The notes under the pieces: model-generated | The model's input: only the letters and a program-made list of their open reading frames with translations | Told to the model about the DNA's origin: nothing | Databases searched by the model: none | In this document: one piece after another, positions 1-9,904 of the stretch | Layout: every line of letters starts with the position of its first letter | Position numbering within the stretch: the stretch's first letter is position 1 | Assembly: GCF_001655615.1 (NCBI RefSeq) | Contig: NZ_CP011567.1 | Coordinates: 5,731,001 to 5,795,000, forward strand | Direction of reading: 5' to 3' | Length of the DNA stretch: 64,000 nucleotides | Source of the DNA: Pseudomonas sp. GR 6-02 | GTDB taxonomy: Bacteria; Pseudomonadota; Gammaproteobacteria; Pseudomonadales; Pseudomonadaceae | Made by a program: the position numbers and the translations under genes

Positions 1-3000
1 CGTGGCCGTTGATCCGCCAGCGCCGTTCAACGCTGATTGCCGCGCCCACCGGCTCCGGCAAAACCCTCACCGCGTTTCTGGCCGTGCTCGACGATCTGGT
101 CCATCGCGGCCTGGAAAACCCGGATGGCCTGCCGGACGAAACCCTGGTGGTCTACGTTTCGCCGCTCAAGGCCCTGTCCAACGACATCCGGATCAACCTG
201 CAAAACCCGCTGGCCGGCATCACCGAGCAGTTACGCCTGATGGGCCTGCCCGATGTGCCGATCAGCACTGCCGTGCGCACCGGCGATACGCCGCAAAAAG
301 ACCGCTCGGCCATGCGCAAAACCGCGCCGCACATTCTGGTGACCACTCCAGAATCCCTATACGTGCTGCTCGGCTCCGACTCCGGCCGGAAAATGCTCGG
401 CACCACGCAAACGGTGATCGTCGACGAAATCCACGCCATCGCCGCCAGCAAACGCGGCAGTCACCTGGCCCTGAGCCTGGAGCGCCTGCAAGCGCTTTGC
501 CCGCAACCGTTGGTGCGGATCGGCCTGTCCGCCACGCAAAAACCCATCGAGGCGGTATCGCGTTTTTTGGTTGGCGGTGATCGCGACTGCGAAATCATCG
601 ACATCGGCCATGCCCGCCCACGGGATCTCGATATCGAAGTGCCGCCCGTGCCGTTGTCAGCGGTGATGGCCAACGACGTGTGGGAGCTGGTCTATGACCG
701 CCTCGCCGCCCTCGCCCGCGAACACCGGACCACGCTGATTTTCGTCAACACCCGGCGCCTGGCCGAACGCCTGAGCCGACACTTGAGCGAACGCCTCGGC
801 AAAGACGCGGTGGCCGCCCACCATGGCAGCCTGGCCAAGGAGTTTCGCCTGGACGCCGAGCAACGGCTCAAGCGCGGCGAGCTGCAAGTGCTGATCGCCA
901 CCGCCTCGCTGGAACTGGGGATTGATATCGGCGACGTCGACCTGGTGTGCCAGATCGCTTCGCCACGCTCGATTGCCGGTTTTCTGCAACGGGTCGGCCG
1001 CTCCGGGCACCAGGTCGGCGGCACACCCAAGGGCCGATTGTTCGCCACCACCCGCGACGACCTGATCGAATGCGCCGCTTTGCTCGATTGCGTGCGCCGT
1101 GGCGAACTCGACACCTTGTTGATCCCCGAAGCGCCGCTGGACGTGCTGGCCCAGCAGATCATCGCCGAGGTCAGTTGCCAGGAATGGCACGAGCAGGCAT
1201 TGCTGGAGACGCTGCGTAAAGCCTCGCCTTACGCCAAGCTCGACGAAAAGCATTATCAGGCGCTGCTGCACATGCTCGCCGAGGGCTACAACGGTCGCCA
1301 GGGCATACGTAGCGCGTACCTGCACCGGGACGCCGTAAGCCGCACCTTGCGCGGTCGTCGGGGCGCCAAGCTGACCGCCGTGACCAGCGGCGGGACGATT
1401 CCCGACAACGCCGACTACAGCGTGTTGCTGGAGCCTCAGGGGCTGAACATCGGCAGCGTCAACGAAGACTTCGCGGTGGAAAGCATCGCCGGGGATATCT
1501 TTCAGCTGGGCAATACGTCGTATCGAATCCTGCGGGTCGAAACCGGCAAGGTCCGGGTCGAAGATGCTCAGGGCCAGCCGCCGACCATTCCGTTCTGGCT
1601 CGGTGAAGCACCCGGTCGCAGCAATGAACTGTCGTTCGCCGTGGCCCGTCTGCAAGCGCAACTCGATGAACTGCTCACCGCCACACCCGGCGATCTGCAA
1701 CCAGCCCTCGACTGGCTGACCGACACTCTCGGTTTGAACCTCGCCAGCGCCGAGCAACTGGTCGACTACCTGGCCCGGGCCCGCCTGACCCTCGGCGCCT
1801 TGCCGTCCCAGGACACACTGGTGATGGAACGCTTTTTCGACGAGTCAGGCGGTACGCAACTGATCATCCACTCACCGTTCGGCAGCCGCATCAACCGCGC
1901 CTGGGGCCTGGCCCTGCGCAAGCGTTTCTGCCGCACCTTCAACTTCGAATTGCAGGCCGCCGCCAGCGAGGACGCCATCGTGTTGTCGCTGTCCACCAGC
2001 CACAGCTTCGAGCTGGACGACGTCTGGCGCTACCTGCACAGCAACAGCGCCGAACATATCCTGACTCAAGCGGTGCTCGAAGCCCCGCTGTTCGGCGTAC
2101 GCTGGCGCTGGAATGCCGGGGTCGCCCTCGCGCTGCCACGCTACAGCGGCGGCCGCAAAGTGCCGCCGCAGATCCAGCGGATGAAAAGCGAAGACCTGAT
2201 CGCCAGCGTGTTTCCCGATCAGATCGCCTGCGTGGAAAACCTCGCCGGCGAGCGCGAGATTCCCGACCATCCGCTGGTGGAACAAACCCTCGACGATTGC
2301 CTGCACGAGGCCATGGACAGCGAAGGCTGGCTGGCGTTGTTGCGGCGCATGGAACAGGGCGATATACGCCTGATCAGCCGCGACCTGCCGGCGCCTTCGC
2401 CACTGGCGGCGGAAATCCTCAGTGCCCGCCCCTACACCTTCCTCGACGACGCGCCGCTGGAAGAACGCCGTACTCAGGCGGTACTCAACCGTCGCTGGAG
2501 CGATCCGCAGTCCACCGACGACCTCGGTGCGCTGGACGCCGACGCGATTGCCGCGGTGCGCGACGAAGCCTGGCCAACGCCAACCGGCCTCGATGAAATG
2601 CATGAGGCCTTGATGAGCCTGGCGTGCATCACCGACGCCGAGGCCCGGGCCAACCCCAATTGGCTCGAATGGCTGAACACCCTGGCCAACAGTGGCCGCG
2701 CCAGCCGTTTGCAGATCAACGCCAAGCAATCGCTGTGGCTGCCACTGGAGCGACTGACCTGCCTGCGGGCGATTTATCCACAGGCCTCCTTGTTTCCGTC
2801 GTTGGAGGCGTTGCCCGGTTTCGATGAAACCTGGGAGCCGGACGAAGCGGTGCTGGAAGTGGTACGCGCGCGACTCAGTGCGTTTGGTCCATTGCCGCTG
2901 AAAGCGATTGCCGAACCGCTCGGTTTACCGGCGCTTCAAGTCACTCAGGCCCTGGCCCAACTGGAACGCGAAGGTTACGTGCTGCGCGGGCAATTCAGCC

Positions 3001-4235
3001 CCGGCGCCCGCGAAGAGGAATGGTGCGAACGGCATCTGCTGGCGCGGATTCATCGCTACACGGTCAAACGGCTGCGCCGGGAAATCGAGCCAGTGGCGTT
3101 GCAGGATTTCATGCGCTTTCTGTTCGACTGGCAGCATCTTTCCAGCATGAGCCGAGGCCAGGGCAGCGCTGTGTTGCCGGCGATCATCAGCCAGTTCGAA
3201 GGCTACCCCGCCGCCGCTTCGGCATGGGACAGCGACATTCTGCCGGCGCGGCTCAAAGACTATTCGGCGAGCTGGCTGGATGAGTTATGCCGCAGCGGCA
3301 AACTGGTCTGGACCCGCCTGACCGCGCGCAACAAGAGCACCGGCACGGCATTGCGCAGCACGCCGATTCTGCTGCTGCCGCGTAATCAGGTCGGGTTGTG
3401 GAGCAGCTTGACCGAGCAGACGCCGGTCAACGAGTTGTCGCCCAAAACACAAAAGGTCCATGCAGCACTCAGCCAGCACGGCGCGCTGTTTTTTGATGAG
3501 CTGATGCACGAGGCCCATCTGCTGCGCTCGGAACTGGAAATCGCCTTGCAGGAACTGGTCGGTGCCGGACTGGTCAACGCCGACAGTTTCGCCGGGTTGC
3601 GGGCGCTGATCACCCCGGCCAGCAAACGCCAGAATCGCAGCAGCCGACGCGGGCGTGGAGCGTTTGTCGGCGGGATGGACGACGCCGGGCGCTGGGCCTT
3701 GCTGCGCCGCAGTGCGGTCGCGCCGGTTGTGGATAAGCCGGTTGTGGATAAACAACGCCCGACGTCCACACCCACAGAAACCCTGGAACACATCGCCATG
3801 ACCTTGCTGCGCCGGTACGGCGTGGTGTTCTGGCGCTTGCTGGAGCGCGAGGCGGACTGGTTGCCGAGTTGGCGGGAATTGCTGCGCACGTTCCATCGGC
3901 TGGAGGCCCGGGGCGAGATTCGTGGCGGGCGGTTTGTCAGTGGCCTGGCCGGCGAACAGTTTGCCCTGCCCGAGGCGATCCCGTTGTTGCGTGAAGTCAG
4001 GCGGCGCCCCCATGACGGTAGCTTGATCGCGGTGTGCGGGGTCGATCCGCTGAACCTCGCCGGCACCCTGCTGCCGGGCGCGAAAGTGCCGGCGCTGGCG
4101 AGCAATCGGCTGGTTTATCGCGACGGCTTGCCGGCCGCCGCCGAGATCGCCGGCAAGCAGCAGTTCTGGCTGGTGCTGGATCAGCAATCGACTACAGAAG
4201 TACGCAACACACTGATCCGCCACTCCCCCCTGTAG
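1..4235 (+). CDS. lhr: ATP-dependent helicase Lhr (5' end cut by window)
   Basis: Large superfamily 2 helicase of the Lhr family, a 3'-5' DNA translocase and helicase linked to DNA repair. The frame is already open at base 3, so the true start lies upstream; judged by the family only a few dozen residues are missing. Walker A APTGSGKT appears about 20 codons in, the DEIH box (VIVDEIHAIA) near residue 140, and the helicase motif QRVGRSGH near residue 330. A long C-terminal Lhr domain with winged-helix character fills the remaining ~900 residues. Near residue 1240 a linker carries a repeated VVDKP/VVDKQ made by a 15-bp tandem repeat. The family and Walker/DEIH motifs are certain; the physiological role in Pseudomonas is not. 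Confidence 0.93.
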   Translation, partial: WPLIRQRRSTLIAAPTGSGKTLTAFLAVLDDLVHRGLENPDGLPDETLVVYVSPLKALSNDIRINLQNPLAGITEQLRLMGLPDVPISTAVRTGDTPQKDRSAMRKTAPHILVTTPESLYVLLGSDSGRKMLGTTQTVIVDEIHAIAASKRGSHLALSLERLQALCPQPLVRIGLSATQKPIEAVSRFLVGGDRDCEIIDIGHARPRDLDIEVPPVPLSAVMANDVWELVYDRLAALAREHRTTLIFVNTRRLAERLSRHLSERLGKDAVAAHHGSLAKEFRLDAEQRLKRGELQVLIATASLELGIDIGDVDLVCQIASPRSIAGFLQRVGRSGHQVGGTPKGRLFATTRDDLIECAALLDCVRRGELDTLLIPEAPLDVLAQQIIAEVSCQEWHEQALLETLRKASPYAKLDEKHYQALLHMLAEGYNGRQGIRSAYLHRDAVSRTLRGRRGAKLTAVTSGGTIPDNADYSVLLEPQGLNIGSVNEDFAVESIAGDIFQLGNTSYRILRVETGKVRVEDAQGQPPTIPFWLGEAPGRSNELSFAVARLQAQLDELLTATPGDLQPALDWLTDTLGLNLASAEQLVDYLARARLTLGALPSQDTLVMERFFDESGGTQLIIHSPFGSRINRAWGLALRKRFCRTFNFELQAAASEDAIVLSLSTSHSFELDDVWRYLHSNSAEHILTQAVLEAPLFGVRWRWNAGVALALPRYSGGRKVPPQIQRMKSEDLIASVFPDQIACVENLAGEREIPDHPLVEQTLDDCLHEAMDSEGWLALLRRMEQGDIRLISRDLPAPSPLAAEILSARPYTFLDDAPLEERRTQAVLNRRWSDPQSTDDLGALDADAIAAVRDEAWPTPTGLDEMHEALMSLACITDAEARANPNWLEWLNTLANSGRASRLQINAKQSLWLPLERLTCLRAIYPQASLFPSLEALPGFDETWEPDEAVLEVVRARLSAFGPLPLKAIAEPLGLPALQVTQALAQLEREGYVLRGQFSPGAREEEWCERHLLARIHRYTVKRLRREIEPVALQDFMRFLFDWQHLSSMSRGQGSAVLPAIISQFEGYPAAASAWDSDILPARLKDYSASWLDELCRSGKLVWTRLTARNKSTGTALRSTPILLLPRNQVGLWSSLTEQTPVNELSPKTQKVHAALSQHGALFFDELMHEAHLLRSELEIALQELVGAGLVNADSFAGLRALITPASKRQNRSSRRGRGAFVGGMDDAGRWALLRRSAVAPVVDKPVVDKQRPTSTPTETLEHIAMTLLRRYGVVFWRLLEREADWLPSWRELLRTFHRLEARGEIRGGRFVSGLAGEQFALPEAIPLLREVRRRPHDGSLIAVCGVDPLNLAGTLLPGAKVPALASNRLVYRDGLPAAAEIAGKQQFWLVLDQQSTTEVRNTLIRHSPL

Positions 4236-4247
4236 GATTCAATCTCC

Positions 4248-4381
4248 TGTGGCGAGGGAGCTTGCTCCCGCTGGGGTGCGAAGCGCCCCCAAAACCTGTA
4301 AACCAATTTCTCCCGGATGCACCGCGCTGTATGGCTTTGCGACTGCTCCGCAGCCGAGCGGGAGCAAGCTCCCTCGCCACA
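4248..4381. repeat. REPIN: inverted pair of REP sequences
   Basis: Two 25-base arms, 4248-4272 and 4357-4381, are perfect inverted copies (each holds GGCGAGGGAGCTTGCTCCCG or its complement) separated by 84 bases. Each arm itself contains a short palindrome (GGGAGCTTGCTCCC). The same arms recur at 15265-15368. This is the layout of REP doublets (REPINs) dispersed between genes in fluorescent pseudomonads. It fills most of the gap between lhr and the MFS gene. Confidence 0.9.
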
Positions 4382-4506
4382 AGGTTTAATACCAGCCGTG
4401 AGATATTTGACCTGCACGCAAATATCAAATGCCCATCCCTGTATTTTTCCGCACGTCCCAAACCCCGACACTGCGCTCCATCAATCAATCCATCGGAGTT
4501 GCAGCC

Positions 4507-5718
4507 ATGCCCATTGCCTTGCTGGCGCTGACCCTTAGCGCTTTCGCCATCGGGACGACGGAGTTCGTCATCGTTGGCCTGTTACCCACCATCGGCGCCG
4601 ACCTCGGCGTCAGCCTGCCGTCCGCCGGTTTGCTGGTCAGTTTGTATGCACTCGGGGTGGCCGTCGGCGCGCCGGTGCTGACCGCCCTCACCGGCAAAGT
4701 CCCGCGTAAATTGCTGCTGTTGTCGCTGATGGTGCTGTTCACCCTCGGCAACTTGTTGGCCTGGAAAGCGCCGAGCTACGAGTCGCTGATCATTGCGCGG
4801 ATCGTCACCGGCCTGGCCCACGGGGTGTTTTTCTCAATTGGCTCGATCATCGCCACCAGCCTGGTGCCTAAGGAAAAAGCCGCCAGCGCGATTGCCATCA
4901 TGTTCACCGGCCTGACTGTGGCGCTGGTCACTGGCGTGCCGCTGGGGACGTTTATCGGTCAGCATTTCGGCTGGCGTGAAACCTTCCTCGCGGTGTCTGC
5001 ACTGGGTGTGATCGCCTTCATCGGCAGCCTGCTCTACGTACCGAAGAACGTCGCCCACAGCAAACCGGCTTCGCTGTTGCAGCAGTTGCAAGTGCTCAAG
5101 CAACCGCGCCTGTTGTTGGTGTATGCCATGACGGCGGTCGGCTACGGCGGCTCGTTCATCGCCTTCACCTTTCTGGCACCGATTCTTCAGGACATTGCGG
5201 GCTTCAGCGCCAGCACCGTCAGCCTGGTGCTGCTGGTGTACGGCATCTCGGTAGCCGTCGGCAACATCTGGGGCGGCAAGCTGGCGGATAAACGCGGCCC
5301 GATCGGCGCCCTGAAAATCATCTTCGCCCTGCTCGCCGCCGTACTGTTCGCACTGACCTTCACCGCCGCCAATCCATGGCTGGCCCTGGCCACTGTGCTG
5401 GTCTGGGGTGCGGTGGCGTTCGGCAACGTGCCGGGGCTGCAGGTATATGTGGTGCGTCAGGCCGAACATCACACCCCGCATGCGGTGGACGTGGCGTCGG
5501 GCCTGAACATCGCGGCGTTCAACCTCGGCATTGCCGGTGGTGCGTGGGGTGGTGGTTTGATCGTGGCGCATATGGGCCTGATCCATACCGCGTGGATCGG
5601 TGGCCTGGTGGTGTTGGTGGCGCTGGCACTGACCGCCTGGAGTGGTCGTCTTGATCGGTTGGGCCCGGTGTATGCCGAGCCGGCTGAAGGTTCGGCCCGG
5701 ATCGTTGTCGGGCACTGA
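4507..5718 (+). CDS. MFS transporter, DHA1 family (AraJ/NepI-like drug or sugar exporter)
   Basis: A 403-residue inner-membrane protein with about 12 hydrophobic segments. The N-terminus (LSAFAIGTTEFVIVGLLP) is typical of the DHA1 branch that includes AraJ, YdhP and NepI, proton-driven exporters of sugars, nucleosides or drugs. The start at 4507 was chosen over an in-frame ATG at 4429 because GGAG (4495-4498) precedes it and the family begins directly with the first membrane helix. It stands alone between two repeats, so context gives no substrate. Confidence 0.85.
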   Translation: MPIALLALTLSAFAIGTTEFVIVGLLPTIGADLGVSLPSAGLLVSLYALGVAVGAPVLTALTGKVPRKLLLLSLMVLFTLGNLLAWKAPSYESLIIARIVTGLAHGVFFSIGSIIATSLVPKEKAASAIAIMFTGLTVALVTGVPLGTFIGQHFGWRETFLAVSALGVIAFIGSLLYVPKNVAHSKPASLLQQLQVLKQPRLLLVYAMTAVGYGGSFIAFTFLAPILQDIAGFSASTVSLVLLVYGISVAVGNIWGGKLADKRGPIGALKIIFALLAAVLFALTFTAANPWLALATVLVWGAVAFGNVPGLQVYVVRQAEHHTPHAVDVASGLNIAAFNLGIAGGAWGGGLIVAHMGLIHTAWIGGLVVLVALALTAWSGRLDRLGPVYAEPAEGSARIVVGH

Positions 5719-5723
5719 TGGAT

Positions 5724-5790
5724 CAAAAGATCGTAGCCTTCGGCAACTCCTGCACGCCTGTGGGAAGTTGCCGAAGGCTGCGATCTTTTG
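5724..5790. repeat. Intergenic inverted repeat, possible terminator
   Basis: Arms 5724-5748 and 5766-5790 are inverted copies with one mismatch (AGATCGTAGCCTTCGGCAAC against its complement with GCAG). The stem is followed by a T-rich stretch (cttttgctttt), so it could end transcription of the MFS gene. It looks like another dispersed Pseudomonas repeat family distinct from the REPIN at 4248. Confidence 0.75.
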
Positions 5791-5875
5791 CTTTTACCGT
5801 CCGTAGCCCCGTCGAAACTTTCTCGCACGCCTGGCAGTCATCAAAAGACAGGGCTGTCCGAGGATGGGAGGCGAC

Positions 5876-6802
5876 ATGGCGGCGATTCATATCGGCATTT
5901 CAGGCTGGCGCTACACGCCCTGGCGGGGAGCCTTCTACCCGAAGGGGCTGACCCACAAACGCGAATTGCAATTCGCGTCACGGGCGGTCAACAGCATCGA
6001 AATCAATGGATCATTCTACGCCCTGCAACGGCCCGAACGTTACGCCCAGTGGTACGCCGAAACCCCGGCGGGCTTCGTGTTCAGCGTCAAGGCGCCGCGC
6101 TTCATCACCCACATCAAGCGCCTGCGGGAGATCCATAAACCCTTGGCGAATTTCTTCGCCTCCGGAGTGCTGGAGCTCAAGGAAAAACTCGGCCCGATCC
6201 TCTGGCAGTTCCCGCCCAGCTTCAAATTCGACCCGGAGCTGTTCGAACACTTTCTTGAACAACTGCCCCACGACACCGAACAGGCCGCCGCCCTTGCCCG
6301 CCAGCACGAACCACGTCTGAACGGTCACGCCAGCATGAAGGCCTACGGCAAAAAACCAGTGCGTCATGCCGTGGAAATTCGCCACGAAAGCTTCGTCGAT
6401 CCGGCCTTCGTCCGGCTGCTCAAACGCTACAACACCGCGTTGGTGATTGCCGACACCGCCGGCAAATGGCCGTACCGCGAAGACCTCACCAGCGATTTCG
6501 TCTACCTGCGCCTGCACGGCGCCGAAGAACTCTACGCCAGCGGTTACACCCCTCAAGCGCTGCAACGCTGGAGCGAGCGGATCGAGGCCTGGCATCACGG
6601 CCAGCAACCGGCAGATCCGCAATTGATCGCGCCCCGGCAAAAACCCAAGACTCGCAGATCCCGGGAAGTGTTCTGCTATTTCGATAACGACATCAAAGTC
6701 CGCGCGCCCTTCGATGCCCGCCACCTGCTTGAGCGTTTGCATCTCGACAAAGACCTTGTCACGGCCCCCGGCGAGCCGGTTGCCGAAGGAGCGCTGCCAT
6801 GA
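5876..6802 (+). CDS. DUF72 domain protein (YecE-like)
   Basis: A 308-residue soluble protein of the DUF72/YecE family, a TIM-barrel fold of unknown biochemical activity. The family hallmarks [15 protein letters not shown] near the N-terminus, the region ending in [10 protein letters not shown], and [12 protein letters not shown] are all present. ATG 5876 is preferred over ATG 5864 because GGGAGG at 5866-5871 can serve as its ribosome binding site. Its stop overlaps the next gene by four bases (ATGA), so it is translationally coupled to the YbhP-ClsB-YbhN set. What it contributes to that set is unknown. Confidence 0.85.
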   Translation: MAAIHIGISGWRYTPWRGAFYPKGLTHKRELQFASRAVNSIEINGSFYALQRPERYAQWYAETPAGFVFSVKAPRFITHIKRLREIHKPLANFFASGVLELKEKLGPILWQFPPSFKFDPELFEHFLEQLPHDTEQAAALARQHEPRLNGHASMKAYGKKPVRHAVEIRHESFVDPAFVRLLKRYNTALVIADTAGKWPYREDLTSDFVYLRLHGAEELYASGYTPQALQRWSERIEAWHHGQQPADPQLIAPRQKPKTRRSREVFCYFDNDIKVRAPFDARHLLERLHLDKDLVTAPGEPVAEGALP

Positions 6803-7596
6803 GCATTCCCGAACCGGTCGGCGGAACGGATGAACAGCAACCCATCATCAATGCCGTGAGCCGCTTCACCGTGCTGACGGTCAACACCCACAAGGGGTTC
6901 ACCGCACTCAATCGGCGCTTCATCCTGCCCGAGTTGCGCGAAGCGGTGCGCAGTGTGTCCGCCGATGTGGTGTTTTTGCAGGAGGTCCACGGCACCCACG
7001 AACAGCATCCCCAGCGCTACAACAATTGGCCGGCGATGCCCCAGTACGAATTCCTTGCCGATAGCCTGTGGCCGCAATTCGCCTACGGGCGCAACGCGGT
7101 CTACCCGGCGGGCGATCACGGCAATGCACTGTTGTCGAAATTCCAGATCATTCGCCACGACAACCTCGACGTGTCCATCAGCGGCCATGAAAACCGTGGA
7201 GTCCTGCATTGCGTGTTGCGGATGCCCGGCGATGGCCGGGAAGTGCATGCCATTTGCGTCCATCTGGGTCTGCGCGAAAGCCACCGGACGGCACAGCTCA
7301 AGCTGCTGATCCGACGCCTGGAAGAGTTACCGCAAGATGCCCCGGTGGTGGTCGCCGGCGACTTCAACGACTGGCGCCAACGCGCCGATGCGTTGCTCAA
7401 GCCTTGCGGTTTGCGTGAGGTCTTTGCCGAGCAGCATGGCAAACCGGCGCGCAGTTTCCCCGCGCGTTTGCCGGCGTTACGCCTGGACCGCATCTACGTG
7501 CGCCATCTCAAGGCCAGCCATCCGCAAGTGCTGGCGGCACGCCCCTGGTCACACCTTTCCGACCATGCGCCCCTGTCGGTGGAGATCGAGTTATGA
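6799..7596 (+). CDS. Endonuclease/exonuclease/phosphatase family protein (YbhP-like)
   Basis: A 265-residue member of the EEP superfamily (DNase I/sphingomyelinase fold). The metal-binding and catalytic motifs are visible in order: NTHKGF near residue 33, FLQEVHG near 58, AGDFNDW near 189, LDRIYV near 232, and the final SDHAPL. In E. coli ybhP lies beside clsB and ybhN as here, so a role in phospholipid headgroup or membrane metabolism is plausible, but no substrate is proven. It overlaps both neighbours by four bases. Confidence 0.85.
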   Translation: MSIPEPVGGTDEQQPIINAVSRFTVLTVNTHKGFTALNRRFILPELREAVRSVSADVVFLQEVHGTHEQHPQRYNNWPAMPQYEFLADSLWPQFAYGRNAVYPAGDHGNALLSKFQIIRHDNLDVSISGHENRGVLHCVLRMPGDGREVHAICVHLGLRESHRTAQLKLLIRRLEELPQDAPVVVAGDFNDWRQRADALLKPCGLREVFAEQHGKPARSFPARLPALRLDRIYVRHLKASHPQVLAARPWSHLSDHAPLSVEIEL

Positions 7597-8879
7597 GCAG
7601 CCCATCGATGGAAAAAACCACGGTCGAACACGTCTCCCCTCCTCCCCCCGTGCGCGAGCCTGCGGTGACTGAAGTTGAATACGGCTGGCACGGTAACAAC
7701 CGGGTCGAGTTGCTGGAAAACGGTGAGGCGTACTTTCCACGGGTGTTTGAAGTGCTGCGCCAGGCCCAGAGGGAAATCCTCCTGGAAACCTTCATTCTGT
7801 TCGAAGACAAGGTCGGCAATGAGCTTCAACAGATCCTGATTGAAGCGGCGCAACGCGGTGTGCGTATCACGGTCAGTCTCGACGGCTTTGGTTGTGGCGA
7901 ACTGAGTACGGCGTTCCTCGCCGCCCTGAGCAACGCAGGCGTGCACCTGCAAATATTCGACCCTGCCCCGCGTCACCTGGGCATCCGCACCAACTGGTTC
8001 CGCCGTCTGCACCGCAAGATTGTGGTGGTCGACGGCACGATTGCGTTCCTCGGCGGGATCAATTTTTCCGCCGACCATCTGGCCGACTTCGGCCCCGAGG
8101 CCAAGCAGGATTATTCGGTTGAAGTGCAAGGCCCGGCAGTGGCCGATATTCATCATTTCGCCCTGCTAAAAAGCGGTCGACCGGCTCGGGCCAAATACTG
8201 GTGGCAGCGCCGCCGGCAGCGGCACGCTGAACTGGCGGTCAGCGATCATGACGGTCAGGTGCGGCTGGTGTATCGCGACAACGCAGAACACCCAAACGAT
8301 ATCGAAGAGGTGTATTTGCAGGTGCTGCGCAGTGCCCGGCGTCGCGTGGTGATCGCCAATGCCTACTTCTTTCCAGGCTATCGGCTGCTGCGCGAGATTC
8401 GCAATGCGGCACGCCGGGGGGTCGAGGTGCGCCTGATTCTTCAGGGACAACCGGACCTGCGGGTGGCCAGGCTCGCCGCGCGCATGACCTACGATTACCT
8501 GCTGCGGGCCGGGGTGGTGATCTACGAATATTGCGACCGCCCACTGCACGGCAAAGTCGCCCTGGTCGACGAGGACTGGAGCACTGTCGGCTCAAGCAAC
8601 CTCGATCCGCTGAGCCTGTCCCTGAACCTGGAAGCCAACGTGCTGATCCGCGACCGTATCTTCAACCGCGATCTGTACGAGCGTCTCGACGAGTTGAGCA
8701 GCAACCATTGCAAGGTCATGTCGGTGGACACAGCCCCTCGCGGGCGGATCTGGGACATGACCATCGGCTTTCTGGTGTTTCACTTCCTGCGGCATTTCCC
8801 CGCATGGGCCGGTTGGTTGCCGGCGCATAAACCGCGCCTGAAGCCCTTCATCCACCCACCCGGGAGCGCCAAGGCATGA
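7593..8879 (+). CDS. clsB: Cardiolipin synthase B
   Basis: A 428-residue phospholipase D superfamily enzyme. It has two HKD motifs: H140-x-K142-x4-D147 and H319-x-K321-x4-D326, each followed by the conserved GG/GS..N element (GGINFS, GSSNLD). ClsB enzymes make cardiolipin by transferring a phosphatidyl group between lipids at the inner membrane. There is no N-terminal pair of transmembrane helices, which separates it from ClsA. The coupled YbhP-like and YbhN-like neighbours match the E. coli arrangement and support the ClsB assignment. Confidence 0.9.
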   Translation: MSSPSMEKTTVEHVSPPPPVREPAVTEVEYGWHGNNRVELLENGEAYFPRVFEVLRQAQREILLETFILFEDKVGNELQQILIEAAQRGVRITVSLDGFGCGELSTAFLAALSNAGVHLQIFDPAPRHLGIRTNWFRRLHRKIVVVDGTIAFLGGINFSADHLADFGPEAKQDYSVEVQGPAVADIHHFALLKSGRPARAKYWWQRRRQRHAELAVSDHDGQVRLVYRDNAEHPNDIEEVYLQVLRSARRRVVIANAYFFPGYRLLREIRNAARRGVEVRLILQGQPDLRVARLAARMTYDYLLRAGVVIYEYCDRPLHGKVALVDEDWSTVGSSNLDPLSLSLNLEANVLIRDRIFNRDLYERLDELSSNHCKVMSVDTAPRGRIWDMTIGFLVFHFLRHFPAWAGWLPAHKPRLKPFIHPPGSAKA

Positions 8880-9862
8880 GCCATTCCGAAGCGCAGCCTG
8901 CGTCGCACTCCGACACGCCGGGCAAACACCACTGGCACCGCTGGAAAAGGCCGCTGACGATGCTGTTTTTCCTGGCGCTGATCGTATTGTTCACGATGCT
9001 CGCCCAGCGCATCGAATGGAACGAAGTGTTCGATACCCTGGCTGATTTCAAAGTACGCACGTTGATCATTGCGTCAGGTGTGACCCTGGCAAGCTTTCTG
9101 GTCTATGCCTGTTTCGACCTGATCGGGCGCACCTACATCCGGCAGAACCTGACCTGGCGGCAGATCCTCCCGGTGGGGATCATCAGCTATGCCTTCAACC
9201 TCAACCTGAGCGCCTGGGTCGGCGGCGTCGCCATGCGTTATCGGCTGTATTCGCGGCTCGGCGTGAGCAAAGGCAACATCGCAAAAATCCTCGGGCTGAG
9301 CCTGGCGACCAACTGGTTCGGCTACATGGTGATTGCCGGCGCGGTGTTCAGCAGCGGCCTGATGCGAATGCCGCCGGGCTGGAAAGTGAGCAGCAATGCA
9401 CTGCAGGACGTGGGGATTTTGTTGCTGTTGTTGAGCATGGGATATCTGGCGGCCTGCCGGTATTCCAGGCGCCGGAAATGGTCGGTTCGCGGCGTAGATA
9501 TCATTCTGCCGTCGCTGCGCATGGCAATCCTGCAACTGGCCCTCGGCGCACTGAACTGGGCGCTGATGGCGGCGGTGATCTTCACGTTGCTGCCGAGCAA
9601 ACTGGACTATCCGCCAGTGCTTGGTGTGTTGCTGATCAGCGCCATTGCCGGGGTCATCACCCATATCCCGGCCGGGCTCGGTGTGTTGGAGGCGGTGTTC
9701 GTGGCGCTGCTGCAGCACGAAGTATCGCGGGGCAGCCTGGTGGCGGGGTTGATCGCTTATCGGGCGATCTATTTCATTCTGCCGCTGCTGATAACCGTGG
9801 TGATGTACCTGGTGGTGGAAGCCAAGGCCAAGTCGTTGCGGATCTCGAAGAAATCTCGGTGA
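8876..9862 (+). CDS. YbhN-like membrane protein (lysyl-PG synthase transmembrane fold, UPF0104)
   Basis: A 328-residue integral membrane protein with about eight hydrophobic segments, of the family that forms the flippase half of MprF. Conserved features include YAFNLNLSAWVGGVAMRYRL near residue 105 and THIPAGLGVLEAVF near residue 262. The MprF half moves modified phospholipids across the membrane; lone YbhN proteins lack the synthase half, so the cargo here is unknown. The neighbouring clsB suggests phospholipid trafficking. It overlaps clsB by four bases and ends the operon, with a 42-bp gap to a convergent gene. Confidence 0.87.
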   Translation: MSHSEAQPASHSDTPGKHHWHRWKRPLTMLFFLALIVLFTMLAQRIEWNEVFDTLADFKVRTLIIASGVTLASFLVYACFDLIGRTYIRQNLTWRQILPVGIISYAFNLNLSAWVGGVAMRYRLYSRLGVSKGNIAKILGLSLATNWFGYMVIAGAVFSSGLMRMPPGWKVSSNALQDVGILLLLLSMGYLAACRYSRRRKWSVRGVDIILPSLRMAILQLALGALNWALMAAVIFTLLPSKLDYPPVLGVLLISAIAGVITHIPAGLGVLEAVFVALLQHEVSRGSLVAGLIAYRAIYFILPLLITVVMYLVVEAKAKSLRISKKSR

Positions 9863-9904
9863 GATGTGGTTTGCCCGCGAACGACCGCAAGACCACCGCC
9901 TCTC

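Noticed and set aside
9..11. TTG at base 9 as the start of lhr.
   Set aside because: The frame is open upstream of it to the window edge and Walker A follows too soon; the gene is truncated by the window.
4429..4506. Extended start for the MFS transporter.
   Set aside because: The extra 26 residues are not typical of the family, and GGAG at 4495-4498 supports 4507.
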